NCBI GenBank assembly: GCA_937898635.1
Contig: CALEJW010000244.1
Coordinates: 1 to 46,491, forward strand
Length of the DNA stretch: 46,491 nucleotides
Source of the DNA: an uncultured Pseudomonadota bacterium
Lineage (GTDB): Bacteria; Pseudomonadota; Gammaproteobacteria; Burkholderiales; Usitatibacteraceae
Reading direction: 5' to 3'
This document shows, piece after piece, positions 26,188 through 35,028 of the stretch. The translations under genes and the position numbers were made by a program. The notes under the pieces are model-generated. The model saw only the letters and a program-made list of their open reading frames with translations. It did no database searches and was not told the DNA's origin. The first letter of the stretch is position 1. Each line of letters starts with the position of its first letter.

Positions 26188-26871
26188 TCAGGCGACCAGG
26201 ATGGGGCTGCGGTAGCGCGCGACCAGCCAGCGCGCGATCGCCGCGACTTCCTCCGCGCAGACGGCGTGGGGCATCGGGTAGGCGTGCCATTCGGGCGCGA
26301 GCCCGTGGGCCGCGAGCGCGGCCCGCGAGGACTCCGCGAGCGCGAGGGGCACGACGGGATCCTGCGTGCCGTGCGCCATGAAGACCGGGACGTGGCCGTT
26401 CGCGTCGGAGGACTCGCGCGCGAGCGACTCCGCGAGCGGCAGGTAGGTCGACAGCGCGAGGATGCCGGCGAGCGCCTCCGTGTGCCGAAGGCCCGTGTGG
26501 AGCGCGATGGCGCCGCCCTGGGAAAAGCCGGCCAGCACGATCCGGCCGGCCGGGATGCCGCGCGACTTCTCCCGGGCGAGGAACGCCTCGACCTGCGCCT
26601 GGGATTCGCGGATCCCCTTCTCGTCGGGCAGGCGCCCGATGTCCGCCATCGCGATGTCGTACCAGGCGCGCATCGCGTGGCCATTGTTGATCGTGACCGG
26701 CCGCACCGGCGCGTTGGGGAAGATGAAGCGCAGCGCGAGGTCCTCCGGCAGGTCCAGCTCGCGCACGATCGGGACGAAGTCCCAGCCGTCGGCGCCGAGG
26801 CCGTGCATCCAGATGACCGTGCCGGCGGGATCGGCGCCGGTCGAGAGTTCGAGGTGGGAAAGCAGTTCCAT
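26188..26871 (-). CDS. Alpha/beta-hydrolase, carboxylesterase / acyl-protein-thioesterase family
   Basis: A 227-residue cytoplasmic hydrolase of the YpfH/Est family (phospholipase/carboxylesterase). VIWMHGLGADGWDFVP is the conserved opening; the nucleophile is in VLAGFSQGGAIAL (GFSQGG); the acid is in FMAHGTQDPVVP; the catalytic His is in YPMPHAVC. All three triad residues are visible. Natural substrates are usually short acyl esters. The ATG at 26871 is the sensible start; the open frame continues into mog sequence. It follows mog by 23 bases and ends 14 bases from the convergent cupin gene. Confidence 0.92.
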   Translation of the reverse strand: MELLSHLELSTGADPAGTVIWMHGLGADGWDFVPIVRELDLPEDLALRFIFPNAPVRPVTINNGHAMRAWYDIAMADIGRLPDEKGIRESQAQVEAFLAREKSRGIPAGRIVLAGFSQGGAIALHTGLRHTEALAGILALSTYLPLAESLARESSDANGHVPVFMAHGTQDPVVPLALAESSRAALAAHGLAPEWHAYPMPHAVCAEEVAAIARWLVARYRSPILVA

Positions 26872-26894
26872 GGAGGGCGCTCGGCTGGGGGGAT

Positions 26895-27491
26895 TCAGGT
26901 TCTCGGGGAACGCAGGGCGGACTTGGGACGGAAGGCCTTCACCACCTCCTCGCGCGTCTCGAGGTAGGGCCCGCCGACGAGGTCGATGCAGTAGGGCACC
27001 GCCGCGAAGATGCCCGCCACGCGCGGGCGGCCGTCGGCGTCCTTCGCGCCCTCGAGCGTCTCGCGGATCGACTTCGGCTGGCCGGGGAGGTTCAGGATGA
27101 GGGCGCGCCCGCGGATCGCGCCGACCTGGCGCGAGAGGATCGCGGTCGGCACGAACTCGAGGCTGATGCGGCGCATCTGCTCGCCGAAGCCCGGCATCTC
27201 GCGGTCGGCCACGGCGAGCGTGGCCTCGGGCGTTACGTCCCGGGGGGCGGGCCCGGTGCCGCCGGTGGTGATCACGAGGTCGCAGCCGGCGCGGTCCACG
27301 AGTTCCACGAGCGTCGCCTCGATCGTGGCGCGATCGTCGGGGATGAGGCGCCGCTCGAAGCGGACCGGGTTGAGGAGCGCCCCCGCGAGCCACGCCTCCA
27401 GCGCGGGAATCCCCTCGTCGCGGTACTCGCCCCGGGAGGCCCGGTCGCTCGCGGAGACGAGGCCGATCGCGACGGGATCGTGCCCGCTCAC
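26895..27491 (-). CDS. mog: Molybdopterin adenylyltransferase
   Basis: A 198-residue MoaB/Mog-fold enzyme that adenylylates molybdopterin before molybdate insertion. IGLVSASDRASRGEYRDEGI opens the protein; LVITTGGTGPAPRDVTPEAT is the nucleotide-binding signature; LPGQPKSIRETLEG and the C-terminal PYCIDLVGGPYLET fit Mog more than MoaB. The GTG at 27491 overlaps the darP stop as GTGA. The order darP-mog divergent from pmbA is typical of the class. It implies that the organism makes molybdenum enzymes. Confidence 0.94.
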   Translation of the reverse strand: MSGHDPVAIGLVSASDRASRGEYRDEGIPALEAWLAGALLNPVRFERRLIPDDRATIEATLVELVDRAGCDLVITTGGTGPAPRDVTPEATLAVADREMPGFGEQMRRISLEFVPTAILSRQVGAIRGRALILNLPGQPKSIRETLEGAKDADGRPRVAGIFAAVPYCIDLVGGPYLETREEVVKAFRPKSALRSPRT

Positions 27492-27988
27492 GGCCCGCGC
27501 TCCCCGTCCCGGAGGATCGCGCTGACGGCCTGGAAGAGCTCCCGGTAGCGCTTCGGCGCCCGTTCCGCCCGTCGCTCCTCGAGGGCCGCGGCGGCGAGAT
27601 CCGCCAGGCGACGCTCGTCGGCGCCGGGATGCTCCGCCGCGAAGCGCGCGACCGCCCCGGGGTCGGCGAGCATGTCGTCGCGCCAGCGTTCCGCGAGGTG
27701 GAAGAGGGCCGTGGCGCGGCGGGAGGGGGCGTGCATCGCCTCGAGCCGGGCGGCGATCGGCTCCGCGTCGATCTTGCGCATGAGCCGGCCGATGTACTGG
27801 AGCTGCCGTCGGATGGCCTCGTGCGTCGTGAGCCGGCGGCACTCGGCGAGCGCCTCGCGCAGGACCGGGGGAATGTCCAGGCGCGCGAGCTCGTGCTCGG
27901 GCAGGCGGGTGAGTGCCTTGCCCACGTCCTGCAGCGCGAGCATCCGCCGTTTGCGCTGCGTTTTGCTGATAAGATCGCCGTCGTTCAT
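27488..27988 (-). CDS. darP: Ribosome-associated protein DarP (YjgA / DUF615)
   Basis: A 166-residue helical, basic protein of the DUF615 family; in E. coli YjgA/DarP binds the 50S precursor and aids late assembly. SKTQRKRRMLALQDVGKAL, RRQLQYIGRLMRKIDAEPI and the C-terminal KRYRELFQAVSAIL are the family's conserved segments. It starts at ATG 27988; an acidic run just upstream (EPEVEDE) resembles the natural N-terminus of some homologues, but no usable earlier start codon is seen. Divergent from pmbA, with 103 bases between. Confidence 0.92.
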   Translation of the reverse strand: MNDGDLISKTQRKRRMLALQDVGKALTRLPEHELARLDIPPVLREALAECRRLTTHEAIRRQLQYIGRLMRKIDAEPIAARLEAMHAPSRRATALFHLAERWRDDMLADPGAVARFAAEHPGADERRLADLAAAALEERRAERAPKRYRELFQAVSAILRDGERGP

Positions 27989-28091
27989 CTCGTCTTCGAC
28001 TTCCGGTTCACGCGCGTTGCGGGCCCGCAGGAGTTTAGAGGTTTTGGCCGCCGCGCGGGCGGGCCCCGCGCGACAATCGCCCCCCGTCATC

Positions 28092-29447
28092 ATGCCCGAC
28101 ACGACCGCCGTCCCGGCGCTGCCCCTCGACCGTTCCGCGCTGGAGTCCACCGCGCTTCGCGCGCTCTCGCTCGCCCGGGAGCGAGGGGCGAGCCACGCGG
28201 AAGCCGAGACCTCGGCCTCCGTGGGCCAGTCGGTCACGGTCCGCCTCGGCGAGGTCGAGACCGTGGAGTACAACCGCGACAAGTCGCTCTCGCTCACGGT
28301 GTACTTCGGCAAGCGCCGCGGCCACGCGAGCACCTCGGACGTTTCCGGGGACTCCATCGCGAGGACGGTGGAGGCGGCCTGCGCCATCGCGCGCCACACC
28401 GCGCCCGACGACGCGGCGGGACTGCCCGACGAGGACCGGCTCTATCGCGGCGCCGCGCCGGACCTCGGGCTCTGCCACCCGTGGAACCTCACGGTGGAGG
28501 AGGCCATCGGCCTCGCCCGCGAGACGGAGGACGCGGCGCGAGCCGTGGACCCGCGGATCACCAACTCGGAAGGCGCCACGGTTTCCTTCGGCGACGCGGA
28601 CTTCGTCTTCGCCAACTCGCTCGGCTTCGTGGGGGGCTCGCCGTCCTCGCGCGCGAGCATCGCCTGCGGCGTGCTCGCGGCCGAGGGCGACTCGATGCAG
28701 CGCGACTACTGGTACAGCTCGGAACGCGATCCCGCGCGCCTGGAATCCGCCGCCGCCGTGGGACGGCGTGCCGGCGAGCGCGCCGTGCGCCGCCTGGGCG
28801 CGCGCCGGGTCGCCACGGCGGAGGTGCCCGTGCTCTTCGAGGCGAACGTCGCCGGATCGCTCATCGGCCACTTCGTCTCCGCCGCGAGCGGCGCGAGCCT
28901 GTACCGCCGCTCGTCCTTCCTCGTGGACGCCGCCGGCAAGCCGGTCTTCTCCGCGCTCGTGACGCTATCCGAGGAGCCGCACCTTCCCGGCGCCATGGCG
29001 AGCGGCTGGTTCGACGGGGAAGGGGTCGCGACGGCGCCGCGCCGCGTCGTGGACGCGGGCGTCCTCACGGGCTACTTCCTGTCGAGCTACTCGGCGCGCA
29101 AGCTCGGCCTCGCGACCACGGGCAACGCCGGCGGCAGCCACAACCTCGTCCTGCAGCCGGGCGCGGAGGACTTCGAGGCGCTCGTGCGCCGCATGGGCCG
29201 CGGCCTCGTCGTGACCGAGCTCATGGGCCAGGGCGTGAACCCCGTGAACGGCGACTACTCGCGCGGCGCGGTGGGCTTCTGGGTGGAGGGCGGGGAGATC
29301 CTCTACCCGGTCGAGGAGGTGACCATCGCCGGGAACCTGCCGGAGATGTACCGCGGCATCGTGGCGGTCGGGCGGGACGTGATCGTGCGCGGGGCGAGGT
29401 CCACCGGCTCCCTCCTCGTGGAACGCATGACCGTCGCCGGCCACTGA
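28092..29447 (+). CDS. pmbA: Metalloprotease PmbA (TldE)
   Basis: A 451-residue partner of TldD in a heterodimeric metalloprotease that degrades unfolded peptides and matures microcin B17 and antitoxin CcdA in E. coli. AEAETSASVGQSVTVRLGEV, the VEYNRDKSLSLTVYFGKRRG segment, TGYFLSSYSARKLGL, NLVLQPG and the GVNPVNGDYSRGAVGFWVEG block are characteristic. The metal ligands are on TldD, so TldE lacks HExxxH, as here. tldD is not in the window. The ATG at 28092 gives the usual N-terminus length. Confidence 0.96.
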   Translation: MPDTTAVPALPLDRSALESTALRALSLARERGASHAEAETSASVGQSVTVRLGEVETVEYNRDKSLSLTVYFGKRRGHASTSDVSGDSIARTVEAACAIARHTAPDDAAGLPDEDRLYRGAAPDLGLCHPWNLTVEEAIGLARETEDAARAVDPRITNSEGATVSFGDADFVFANSLGFVGGSPSSRASIACGVLAAEGDSMQRDYWYSSERDPARLESAAAVGRRAGERAVRRLGARRVATAEVPVLFEANVAGSLIGHFVSAASGASLYRRSSFLVDAAGKPVFSALVTLSEEPHLPGAMASGWFDGEGVATAPRRVVDAGVLTGYFLSSYSARKLGLATTGNAGGSHNLVLQPGAEDFEALVRRMGRGLVVTELMGQGVNPVNGDYSRGAVGFWVEGGEILYPVEEVTIAGNLPEMYRGIVAVGRDVIVRGARSTGSLLVERMTVAGH

Positions 29448-29560
29448 GACGCCCCCGCCCGCCGGCCCCGCGGCCCGCGAATCTGGTAGGCTCTGCCGCG
29501 CTTCCACGCGGGCAGCGCGCACCGCGCGAGGCGCCCCGATTCCACGACGAGGAGAAACGC

Positions 29561-30655
29561 ATGGAACGCCGGAAATTCCTGAATACCGCCGGCGCCGGCA
29601 TGGCCGGCATCCTGGCCGCGGGGTCCGCTCCCGCCTTCGCCCAGGGCGCCGGCGAGATCAAGTGGCGCCTGGCCTCGAGCTTCCCGAAGAGCCTGGACAC
29701 CATCTTCGGCGCGGCCGAGATGATGTCGAAGCGGGTGGCCGCGGCCACCGGCGGGCGGTTCCAGATCCAGGTGTTCGCCGGCGGCGAGATCGTGCCGGGC
29801 CTCCAGGTCCTCGATGCGGTGCAGAACGGAACGGTGGCTTGCGGTCACACGGCCCCCTATTACTACTGGGGCAAGGACGCCGCCTTCGCGCTGGACACCG
29901 CGATCCCCTTCGGGCTCACGGCCCGGCAGATGAACGCCTGGCAGATCTTCGGCGGCGGGCTCGAGCTCTTCCGCGAGTTCTACAAGGGCTACAACATCCA
30001 CAACGTCCCCTGCGGCAACACCGGCGCGCAGATGGGCGGCTGGTACCGCAAGGAGATCCGGAAGCTCGCCGACCTGAAGGGCCTCAAGATGCGCATCGGG
30101 GGCTTCGCGGGCAAGGTGATGGAGAGGCTCGGCGTCGTCCCGCAACAGCTCGCCGCCGGGGACATCTATCCGGCGCTGGAGAAGGGCACGATCGACGCGG
30201 TCGAGTGGGTGGGCCCGTACGACGACGAGAAGCTCGGCTTCAACAAGGTCGCGAAGTACTACTACTACCCCGGCTGGTGGGAGGGGGGGCCGCAGCTCGA
30301 CCTCTACGTGAACCTGAAGGAATGGGAGAAGCTGCCGAAGGAGTACCAGAACATCGTCGAGGCGGCGTGCTGGGAGGCCAACACCTGGATGCTCGCCAAG
30401 TACGACGCGCAGAATCCCGCGGCGCTCAAGCGCCTCGTGGCGGGAGGGACCCAGCTCCGAGCCTTCCCGCGCGAGACGATGGTCGCGGCCTACAAGGCCT
30501 CGCTCGAGGTCTACCGGGAAGCCGGCGAGAAGAGCCCGGCCTTCAAGAAGATCTACGAGTCGATGTCGGCCTTCCGCAGCGCGCAGCTGCTCTGGTTCCG
30601 CGTGGCGGAGAAGGGCTTCGACGATTTCATGCACGGCATCGGCTCGATCAAGTAG
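29561..30655 (+). CDS. dctP: TRAP transporter substrate-binding protein, TakP-like (2-oxoacid type)
   Basis: A 364-residue periplasmic receptor. ERRKFLNTAG at the N-terminus with a hydrophobic segment ending PAFAQ is a twin-arginine (Tat) signal. QVFAGGEIVPGLQVLDAVQN, CGHTAPYYYWGKD, NTGAQMGGWYRKEI, LKMRIGGFAGKVMERLG and EWVGPYDDEKLGF match the TakP group, whose members bind 2-oxoacids such as pyruvate or lactate with a metal ion. The conserved Arg that pairs with the carboxylate lies in KMRIGGFAG. GAGGAG precedes the ATG. Unusually, its membrane partners dctQM are on the opposite strand and converge on it. Confidence 0.93.
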   Translation: MERRKFLNTAGAGMAGILAAGSAPAFAQGAGEIKWRLASSFPKSLDTIFGAAEMMSKRVAAATGGRFQIQVFAGGEIVPGLQVLDAVQNGTVACGHTAPYYYWGKDAAFALDTAIPFGLTARQMNAWQIFGGGLELFREFYKGYNIHNVPCGNTGAQMGGWYRKEIRKLADLKGLKMRIGGFAGKVMERLGVVPQQLAAGDIYPALEKGTIDAVEWVGPYDDEKLGFNKVAKYYYYPGWWEGGPQLDLYVNLKEWEKLPKEYQNIVEAACWEANTWMLAKYDAQNPAALKRLVAGGTQLRAFPRETMVAAYKASLEVYREAGEKSPAFKKIYESMSAFRSAQLLWFRVAEKGFDDFMHGIGSIK

Positions 30656-30670
30656 CCGGGCCGGTCGAGG

Positions 30671-30698
30671 AAAGGCCCGCCGCGAGGCGGGCCTTTTT
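30671..30698. terminator. Intrinsic terminator between dctP and dctM
   Basis: GGCCCGCC / GGCGGGCC with a GCGA loop, flanked by AAA on one side and TTTTT on the other. It is the clearest intrinsic terminator in the window. With A on one flank and T on the other, it can stop transcription from both the forward dctP and the reverse dctM gene. Confidence 0.9.
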
Positions 30699-30720
30699 CA
30701 TTGCGACGCGATCGCGCCCG

Positions 30721-32532
30721 CTACTTGCCCCCGCGCAGCACCCGCTCGATCTCCTCGGCGGCCTTTTCCTCGGGCGTCTTCTCGAGGGTCTTGCCCTTGG
30801 CGGGCTCGCCCCTGGGCGAGCGCCCGGTCGCGGCATCGGGATCCCCGCCGGGCGACGATCCCCCGGGTCCGCGCAGGTCCCGCATCAGGTCGTTCGACTG
30901 GGTTCCCTGGTCCACTTCCGGGATGTCGAACCGGATCGTCGCCGGGTCCGCCGCGGGCGCCTCGTCCTTGTAAACCATCACCATCTGCGGGAAGGCGATC
31001 ACCAGCCCGACCATGACCACCTGGATCGCGACGAACGGCACGGCGCCCCAGTAGATCTGCCCGGTCGTGACGGGAGCCATGCGCCTGCCGGTGACCTTGT
31101 CGAGGTACGCCTTGGCCGGCGCGACGCTGCGCAGGTAGAAGAGCGCGAAGCCGAAGGGCGGGTGCATGAACGAGGTCTGCATGTTCACGCCCAGCAGGAT
31201 CCCGAACCAGATGAGATCGATGCCGAGCTTCTCCGCCACGGGCACGAGGAGCGGGACGATGATGAAGGCGAGCTCGAAGAAGTCCAGGAAGAAGGCGAGC
31301 AGGAAGACGAGGACGTTCACCGCGACGAGGAACCCGAGCTGCCCGCCCGGGAGGTTCGCGAGGAGCTCCTCCACCCACTTGTGCCCGTCGATGCCGTAGA
31401 AGGTGAGGCTGAAGACCCGCGCGCCGATGAGGATGAAGAGCACGAAGGTGGAGAGCTTCGCCGTCGTGTCCATCGCCTGGCGCAGCAGGCCGAAGGAAAG
31501 CCGGCGCCGCGCGAGCGCCATCGCGAGCGCCCCGGCCGCTCCCATGGCGCCGCCCTCGGTCGGCGTGGCCCAGCCGAGGAAGATCGTGCCCAGGACGAGG
31601 AAGATGAGGCCGAGCGGCGGGACGAGCACGAAGATCACCTGCTGCGCCAGCCGCGACAGGACGCCGGAACGCAGCCACCGGTCGGCGACGGCGAGGACGA
31701 ACGCGAAGGTGGCGCCCGCGCCGGCGGCGAGGACCAGGCGCTCGTCGAGGTGCGCCTCCGGGTAGCGCTCCAGGTACCAGAGGCGGTCGAAGGCCACGGC
31801 GACCGCCGCCGAGGCCGCCACGAGGAGCGCGAGCGAAGTCGTGCCGGCGGTCCCGTCGGCTTCCCTGAGCGTGCGCGCTTCCGGCGGCAGCGCCGGCGCC
31901 CACGAGGGCTTCGCCACCGCCACGCCGACGGTGTAGAGGGCGTACAGGCCCGTGAGGACGAGCCCCGGGATGATCGCGCCGGCGTACATGTCGCCCACGG
32001 AGCGGCCCAGCTGGTCGGCCATGATGATGAGGACGATCGACGGCGGGATGATCTGCGCGAGCGTGCCCGAGGCGGCGATGACGCCGGTCGCGAACCGCCG
32101 GTCGTAGCCGTAGCGAAGCATGATCGGCAGCGAGATGAGGCCCATCGAGATGACCGAGGCGGCCACGACGCCCGTGGTCGCCGCGAGCAGCGCGCCCACG
32201 AAGACCACCGCGAAGCCGAGCCCGCCCCGCAGCGCGCCGAAGACCTGGCCGATGGTGTCGAGGAGGTCCTCGGCCATGCCGCTTCGCTCGAGCACGAGGC
32301 CCATGAAGGTGAAGAAGGGCACGGCGAGGAGCGTCTCGTTCGACATGATTCCCCAGACCCGTTCCGGCAGCGCCTGGAAGAGCTCCGGGCGCAGCAGGCC
32401 CAGCTCGATGCCGACCAGCCCGAAGAAGATGCCGTTGGCGGCGAGGGCGAACGCGACCGGGTAGCCCAGCAGGAGGAACACCACCAGCGCCGCGAACATG
32501 ATCGGCGCGAGATTGTGCGCGAGGAACTCCAT
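30721..32532 (-). CDS. dctM: TRAP transporter large permease subunit (long form)
   Basis: A 603-residue inner-membrane protein with a dozen or more predicted helices. It starts FLAHNLAPIMFAALVVFLL and has VPFFTFMGLVLERSGMAEDL, ATTGVVAASVISMGLISLP and the C-terminal FFELAFIIVPLLVPVAEKLG, all DctM features. It is much longer than the ~430-residue common DctM: extra membrane and loop sequence lies in the middle (about residues 220-330), and a charged, disordered tail (about 530-603) ends AEEIERVLRGGK. Long DctM of this kind goes with TakP-like receptors. The start ATG overlaps the dctQ stop (TGATG). Confidence 0.93.
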   Translation of the reverse strand: MEFLAHNLAPIMFAALVVFLLLGYPVAFALAANGIFFGLVGIELGLLRPELFQALPERVWGIMSNETLLAVPFFTFMGLVLERSGMAEDLLDTIGQVFGALRGGLGFAVVFVGALLAATTGVVAASVISMGLISLPIMLRYGYDRRFATGVIAASGTLAQIIPPSIVLIIMADQLGRSVGDMYAGAIIPGLVLTGLYALYTVGVAVAKPSWAPALPPEARTLREADGTAGTTSLALLVAASAAVAVAFDRLWYLERYPEAHLDERLVLAAGAGATFAFVLAVADRWLRSGVLSRLAQQVIFVLVPPLGLIFLVLGTIFLGWATPTEGGAMGAAGALAMALARRRLSFGLLRQAMDTTAKLSTFVLFILIGARVFSLTFYGIDGHKWVEELLANLPGGQLGFLVAVNVLVFLLAFFLDFFELAFIIVPLLVPVAEKLGIDLIWFGILLGVNMQTSFMHPPFGFALFYLRSVAPAKAYLDKVTGRRMAPVTTGQIYWGAVPFVAIQVVMVGLVIAFPQMVMVYKDEAPAADPATIRFDIPEVDQGTQSNDLMRDLRGPGGSSPGGDPDAATGRSPRGEPAKGKTLEKTPEEKAAEEIERVLRGGK

Positions 32533-33122
32533 CAGGGCTTGCCGTCCGCGATCCGGCGGATCTCCTCGGCGAGCTCCCGCTCCGCGGAGTGCCCGTGCAG
32601 CGCGAGGCCGGGATCGGGCGCGAGGCCCCGCAGGAACCCGATGCGCTTGACCAGCTCGGAGAAGCCCTGCAGGGCGAGCAGCGAGAATCCGACGGGCACG
32701 AGCAGGCGCGCGGGCCAGATCGCGAGCCCGCCGGCGCTGCCGGAAATCTCGTCGTGCACCCAGGTGCGGACGAACACGGGCCACGAGAGGTAGACGAACA
32801 CGAGCGCCATGGGCAGCAGGAAGAAGACCGTGCCGAAGACGTCGATCCAGGCCTGGGCGCGGCGCGAGAAGCGGCCGGCGACCACGTCGATGCGCACGTG
32901 CTCGTTCCGGAGCAGCGTGTACCCGGCGCAGAGGAGGAAGATCGCCGAGAAGAGGTACCACTGCGCCTCGAGGAACGCGTTGGAGCTGTAGTTGAAGACC
33001 TTGCGCACGATCGCGTTCACGGCGCTCACCGCGACCGCCGCGAGGACGAGCCAGTAGACGGTCCTGCCCACGCGCTCGTTCAGCGCGTCGATCCATCGGG
33101 AGATCGTGAAGAGTGTCCGCAT
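32532..33122 (-). CDS. dctQ: TRAP transporter small permease subunit
   Basis: A 196-residue membrane protein with four helices (about residues 18-40, 54-72, 92-116 and 135-157). RKVFNYSSNAFLEAQWYLF, where the EAQW segment is a DctQ hallmark, and LLRNEHVRIDVV are conserved. It pairs with DctM to form the sodium-driven permease. GGAGG lies a few bases before the ATG. The extra C-terminal 30 residues are polar. It is divergent from glyA (156 bases between the starts). Confidence 0.94.
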   Translation of the reverse strand: MRTLFTISRWIDALNERVGRTVYWLVLAAVAVSAVNAIVRKVFNYSSNAFLEAQWYLFSAIFLLCAGYTLLRNEHVRIDVVAGRFSRRAQAWIDVFGTVFFLLPMALVFVYLSWPVFVRTWVHDEISGSAGGLAIWPARLLVPVGFSLLALQGFSELVKRIGFLRGLAPDPGLALHGHSAERELAEEIRRIADGKP

Positions 33123-33219
33123 CGCGCCTCCGTCGGCGAAGTCCGCGCGCGGAAGTCCGGCGGCGGGCTGCGGCGATTATAGGCGAGCGCGCTCCGCGCC
33201 CGGGAGGGCGGGGCCCGCG

Positions 33220-33228
33220 TGCTAGAAT
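33220..33228 (+). promoter_or_regulatory. Extended -10 promoter element upstream of glyA
   Basis: TGCTAGAAT is a TGn extended -10 (TAGAAT hexamer at 33223-33228). Transcription would start near 33235, leaving a leader of about 44 bases. No clear -35 is seen, as is common with extended -10 sites. No glycine riboswitch fits in this short leader. Confidence 0.5.
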
Positions 33229-33278
33229 CCTCCACGCATTCAATCACTTCCCGAAATCCCGGCCGCGCCGGGCCGACC

Positions 33279-34553
33279 ATGTTCCCCGATACCCACACCA
33301 TCGCCGCCGTCGACCCCGAGATCTGGCGCGCCATCCAGGACGAATGCCGCCGGCAGGAGGAGGGACTCGAGCTCATCGCCTCCGAGAACTACGCGAGCCC
33401 CGCGGTGCTCGCCGCCCAGGGCACGGTCCTCACGAACAAGTACGCGGAGGGCTATCCGGGCAAGCGCTACTACGGGGGCTGCGAGTTCGTCGACGTGGCC
33501 GAGAGCCTCGCGATCGAGCGGGTGAAGAAGCTCTTCGGCGCCGAGTACGCCAACGTGCAGCCGCACTCGGGCTCGCAGGCGAACCAGGCCGTCTACATGG
33601 CGATGCTGAAGCCCGGCGACACGATCCTCGGCATGTCGCTCGCGCACGGCGGACACCTCACGCACGGGGCCGCGGTGAACCTCTCGGGCAAGCTCTACAA
33701 CTCCGTCGCCTACGGCCTCGGGGAGTCCGAGGAGATCGACTACGACCAGGTGCGCGATCGCGCGCGCGAGTTCAACCCGCGCATGATCGTCGCGGGCGCG
33801 TCCGCCTACGCCCTGCGCGCCGACTGGCAGCACTTCCGCGACATCGCCGACGAGGTGGGCGCGATGCTGCTGGTCGACATGGCCCACTACGCGGGCCTCG
33901 TCGCCGCGGGCCTGTACCCGAACCCCGTCGGCATCGCCGACTTCGTGACGAGCACGACCCACAAGACCCTGCGCGGGCCCCGCGGCGGGGTGATCCTCGC
34001 GGCCGCCGAGCACGAGAAGGCGCTCAATTCGTCCATCTTCCCGTCGATCCAGGGCGGGCCGCTCATGCACGTGATCGCGGCGAAGGCCGTCGCCTTCCGG
34101 GAGGCCCTCGAGCCCGCCTTCAAGGCCTACCAGTCGCAGGTGCTCGCGAACGCCCAGCGCATGGCCGCCACGCTCGCCCGGCGAGGGCTGCGGATCGTGT
34201 CGGGCCGCACCGAGAGCCACCTCTTCCTCGTGGACCTGCGGCCGATGCGGGTGACGGGAAAGGACGCCGAGGCGGCCCTCGGCAAGGCCCACATCACGGT
34301 CAACAAGAACGCCATCCCGAACGACCCGGAGAAGCCCTTCGTCACGAGCGGCATCCGCGTCGGCTCGCCCGCCATGACCACCCGCGGGCTGGGCGCGGCC
34401 GAGGCGGAGCAGGTGGCGAACCTGATCGCCGACGCGCTGGAGGCCCGCGACGACGAGGCGCGCCTCGCGAAGGTCCGCGGCGAGGTGAACGCGCTCTGCG
34501 CGCGATTCCCCGTGTACGGCCCCGCCATGCGGGCGAGCTACGGTCTCGCCTGA
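33279..34553 (+). CDS. glyA: Serine hydroxymethyltransferase
   Basis: A 424-residue PLP enzyme that interconverts serine and glycine and loads tetrahydrofolate with one-carbon units. ELIASENYASPAV, the NVQPHSGSQANQAVYM segment, DMAHYAGLVAAG and TSTTHKTLRGPRGG with the PLP lysine Lys229 are all intact. The ATG at 33279 gives FPDTHTIAAVDPEIW, a usual start; an upstream ATG-like frame start lies over the promoter. The order glyA-nrdR-ribD is widespread in Proteobacteria. Confidence 0.98.
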   Translation: MFPDTHTIAAVDPEIWRAIQDECRRQEEGLELIASENYASPAVLAAQGTVLTNKYAEGYPGKRYYGGCEFVDVAESLAIERVKKLFGAEYANVQPHSGSQANQAVYMAMLKPGDTILGMSLAHGGHLTHGAAVNLSGKLYNSVAYGLGESEEIDYDQVRDRAREFNPRMIVAGASAYALRADWQHFRDIADEVGAMLLVDMAHYAGLVAAGLYPNPVGIADFVTSTTHKTLRGPRGGVILAAAEHEKALNSSIFPSIQGGPLMHVIAAKAVAFREALEPAFKAYQSQVLANAQRMAATLARRGLRIVSGRTESHLFLVDLRPMRVTGKDAEAALGKAHITVNKNAIPNDPEKPFVTSGIRVGSPAMTTRGLGAAEAEQVANLIADALEARDDEARLAKVRGEVNALCARFPVYGPAMRASYGLA

Positions 34554-34574
34554 GGCCGGACGGGGAGCCAGGCG

Positions 34575-35027
34575 ATGAAATGCCCCTTCTGCGGCGCCGA
34601 GGACACCCAGGTGATCGACTCGCGCGTGAGCGAGGAGGGCGACTCGATCCGCCGGCGGCGCCGCTGCCAGGTGTGCGCCAAGCGCTTCACGACCTACGAG
34701 ACGGCGGAGCTGCGCATGCCGCAGATCGTGAAGGGCAACGGGCAGCGCGAGGACTTCTCCTCGGCGAAGCTGCGCACGGGATTCCAGCGCGCCCTGCACA
34801 AGCGTCCCGTCACGACGGAGCTGGTCGACGCGGCCATCACGCGCATCGAGCAGAAGCTCCTCGCCCTGGGCGAGCGCGAGGTCGACTCGCGGCGCATCGG
34901 CGAGATGGTGATGGAGGAGCTGCGCAAGCTCGACAAGGTCGCCTACATCCGCTTCGCCTCGGTCTACCGGAGCTTCTCGGACGTCGACGACTTCCGCGAC
35001 GCGATCCGCGAGGTGCGGGACAAGTAG
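34575..35027 (+). CDS. nrdR: Transcriptional repressor NrdR
   Basis: A 150-residue repressor of ribonucleotide reductase genes. The N-terminal zinc ribbon (KCPFCGAEDTQVIDSR, then CQVCAKRF) binds DNA; the ATP-cone (about residues 49-139) senses ATP/dATP, with VDAAITRIEQKL and VAYIRFASVYRSFSD conserved. Length is normal. It lies 21 bases after glyA and its stop is 1 base before ribD. No nrd genes, and so no clear NrdR box targets, are in the window. Confidence 0.98.
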   Translation: MKCPFCGAEDTQVIDSRVSEEGDSIRRRRRCQVCAKRFTTYETAELRMPQIVKGNGQREDFSSAKLRTGFQRALHKRPVTTELVDAAITRIEQKLLALGEREVDSRRIGEMVMEELRKLDKVAYIRFASVYRSFSDVDDFRDAIREVRDK

Positions 35028-35028
35028 G

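Noticed and set aside
29662..32793. A 1043-residue forward open frame across dctP and dctM
   Set aside because: It crosses the strong terminator at 30671 and is antisense or out of frame to the TRAP genes. It is a compositional artefact.
33123..33278. Glycine riboswitch before glyA
   Set aside because: The leader after the likely promoter is only about 44 bases and lacks the conserved GG-GAGA pattern.
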